DNA from: Pseudonocardia autotrophica
GTDB taxonomy: Bacteria; Actinomycetota; Actinomycetes; Mycobacteriales; Pseudonocardiaceae
Assembly: GCF_003945385.1 (NCBI RefSeq)
Contig: NZ_AP018920.1
Location: forward strand, 620,001-684,000
DNA length: 64,000 bases
Reading direction: 5' to 3'
Shown: piece after piece, positions 63,745 through 64,000 of the stretch
Position numbering within the stretch: the first letter of the stretch is position 1
Layout: the number at the start of each line of letters is the position of its first letter
Notes under the pieces: generated by a model
The model's database searches: none
The model's input: the letters and a program-made list of their open reading frames with translations, nothing else
What the model was told of the DNA's origin: nothing
Translations under genes and position numbers: made by a program

Positions 63745-64000
63745 TCAGTGCCCGGACGCGGTGTGCGCCGGCTCCGGGGCGGGGGCCGGAGCAGGTGCCG
63801 GGGCCGGGTTCGCGCTGGCCTCGCGGGCCGGTTCCGAGCGCGGCGTGGTGGGCGGCAGGCCGAGCATCGCCGGCGCGCTCGCGGCGGTCGCCGCGGTGGT
63901 GGCGGGCCGGCTGTCGGCCGACTCCGGGATGGCGACGGCCGGCCGGTCCGAGGGGGACTCCAGCAGTGCGGCGATCCCGAGGACGACGCCGAGGGCGAGC
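63745..64000 (-). CDS. Membrane protein C-terminus, Ala/Pro-rich (cut by window edge)
   Basis: The frame enters from the right edge with a hydrophobic stretch (LALGVVLGIAALLESPS) and continues as an Ala/Pro/Thr-rich tail with alternating PAPAPAPAPAPEPA before the stop at 63745. It looks like the extracytoplasmic tail of a membrane protein. The opposite strand is also open here, with a Gly/Ala-rich frame from about 63719, so orientation is not certain. No family can be assigned from this fragment. Confidence 0.45.
   Translation of the reverse strand, partial: LALGVVLGIAALLESPSDRPAVAIPESADSRPATTAATAASAPAMLGLPPTTPRSEPAREASANPAPAPAPAPAPEPAHTASGH

Noticed and set aside
63719..64000. Plus-strand gene starting at the right edge
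   Set aside because: An open Gly/Ala-rich frame exists, but the minus-strand frame has a more natural TM plus Ala/Pro tail ending; kept as the alternative only.

Overview
This is a high-GC actinobacterial chromosome segment. The 16S rRNA sequence, the 23S rRNA with the extra actinobacterial helix-54a insertion, the frequent GTG/TTG starts and the gene content all point to Pseudonocardiales, probably Pseudonocardia or a close relative. That assignment is inference from recognition, not from a search. I see no transposase, integrase, CRISPR array or tRNA gene, and the window reads as native chromosome.

Left part (1-20.7 kb). A CutRS/VanRS-type two-component pair diverges from a frameshifted VanY-like M15 peptidase. 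DUF4870 and EAL-domain genes follow, then a NUDIX hydrolase and a DksA/TraR zinc-finger protein. A class A penicillin-binding protein faces an operon of response regulator, sensor kinase and lipoprotein (CseB/CseC/CseA-like). A shared 11-bp-spaced direct repeat marks the upstream regions of both units. Next come a nicotianamine synthase-like gene diverging from an SMR exporter and its TetR, a DtxR/MntR repressor, a BCCT transporter and Dps. A tightly overlapping three-gene operon encodes a PP2C phosphatase, a B12-binding putative photoreceptor and a STAS anti-sigma antagonist.

Centre (20.7-30.1 kb). A cvpA-like gene is followed by a non-coding stretch with alternative hairpins and a degenerate array of about 52 bp units. 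One complete rrn operon (16S-23S-5S) follows, with promoter, antitermination-like leader, 23S processing stem and TTCG-loop terminator. The 1.3 kb between rrn and pyrD holds three 60-bp hairpin elements and two decayed copies of the pyrD 3' end.

Right part (30.1-64 kb). This is mostly metabolic and regulatory: S4 RNA-binding protein, two atypical SDRs, a DAG-kinase-family enzyme, a 2-keto-4-pentenoate hydratase-like protein, malQ, and a long disordered two-TM protein coupled to a lipase-like hydrolase. Then comes an 1861-residue fusion carrying PAS, degenerate histidine kinase, degenerate receiver, PAS, GAFs, PP2C, anti-sigma-kinase-like ATPase and STAS. Further on are cysteine dioxygenase plus rhodanese, TetR with an MpaB-type oxygenase, an acyl-CoA dehydrogenase, hrpA, an alpha/beta hydrolase, a third two-component system, a serine hydrolase, a DUF4190/MmpS-like protein, and a ferredoxin/acyl-CoA synthetase/MFS group.

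Theme: the window is rich in envelope and stress sensing, with three two-component systems and two independent partner-switching loci. The most unusual items are the apparent light- or B12-responsive partner-switching operon, the single-chain phosphatase/kinase/antagonist fusion with missing phosphotransfer residues, the lone nicotianamine synthase-like locus, and the decayed pyrD-end duplications beside the rrn operon.
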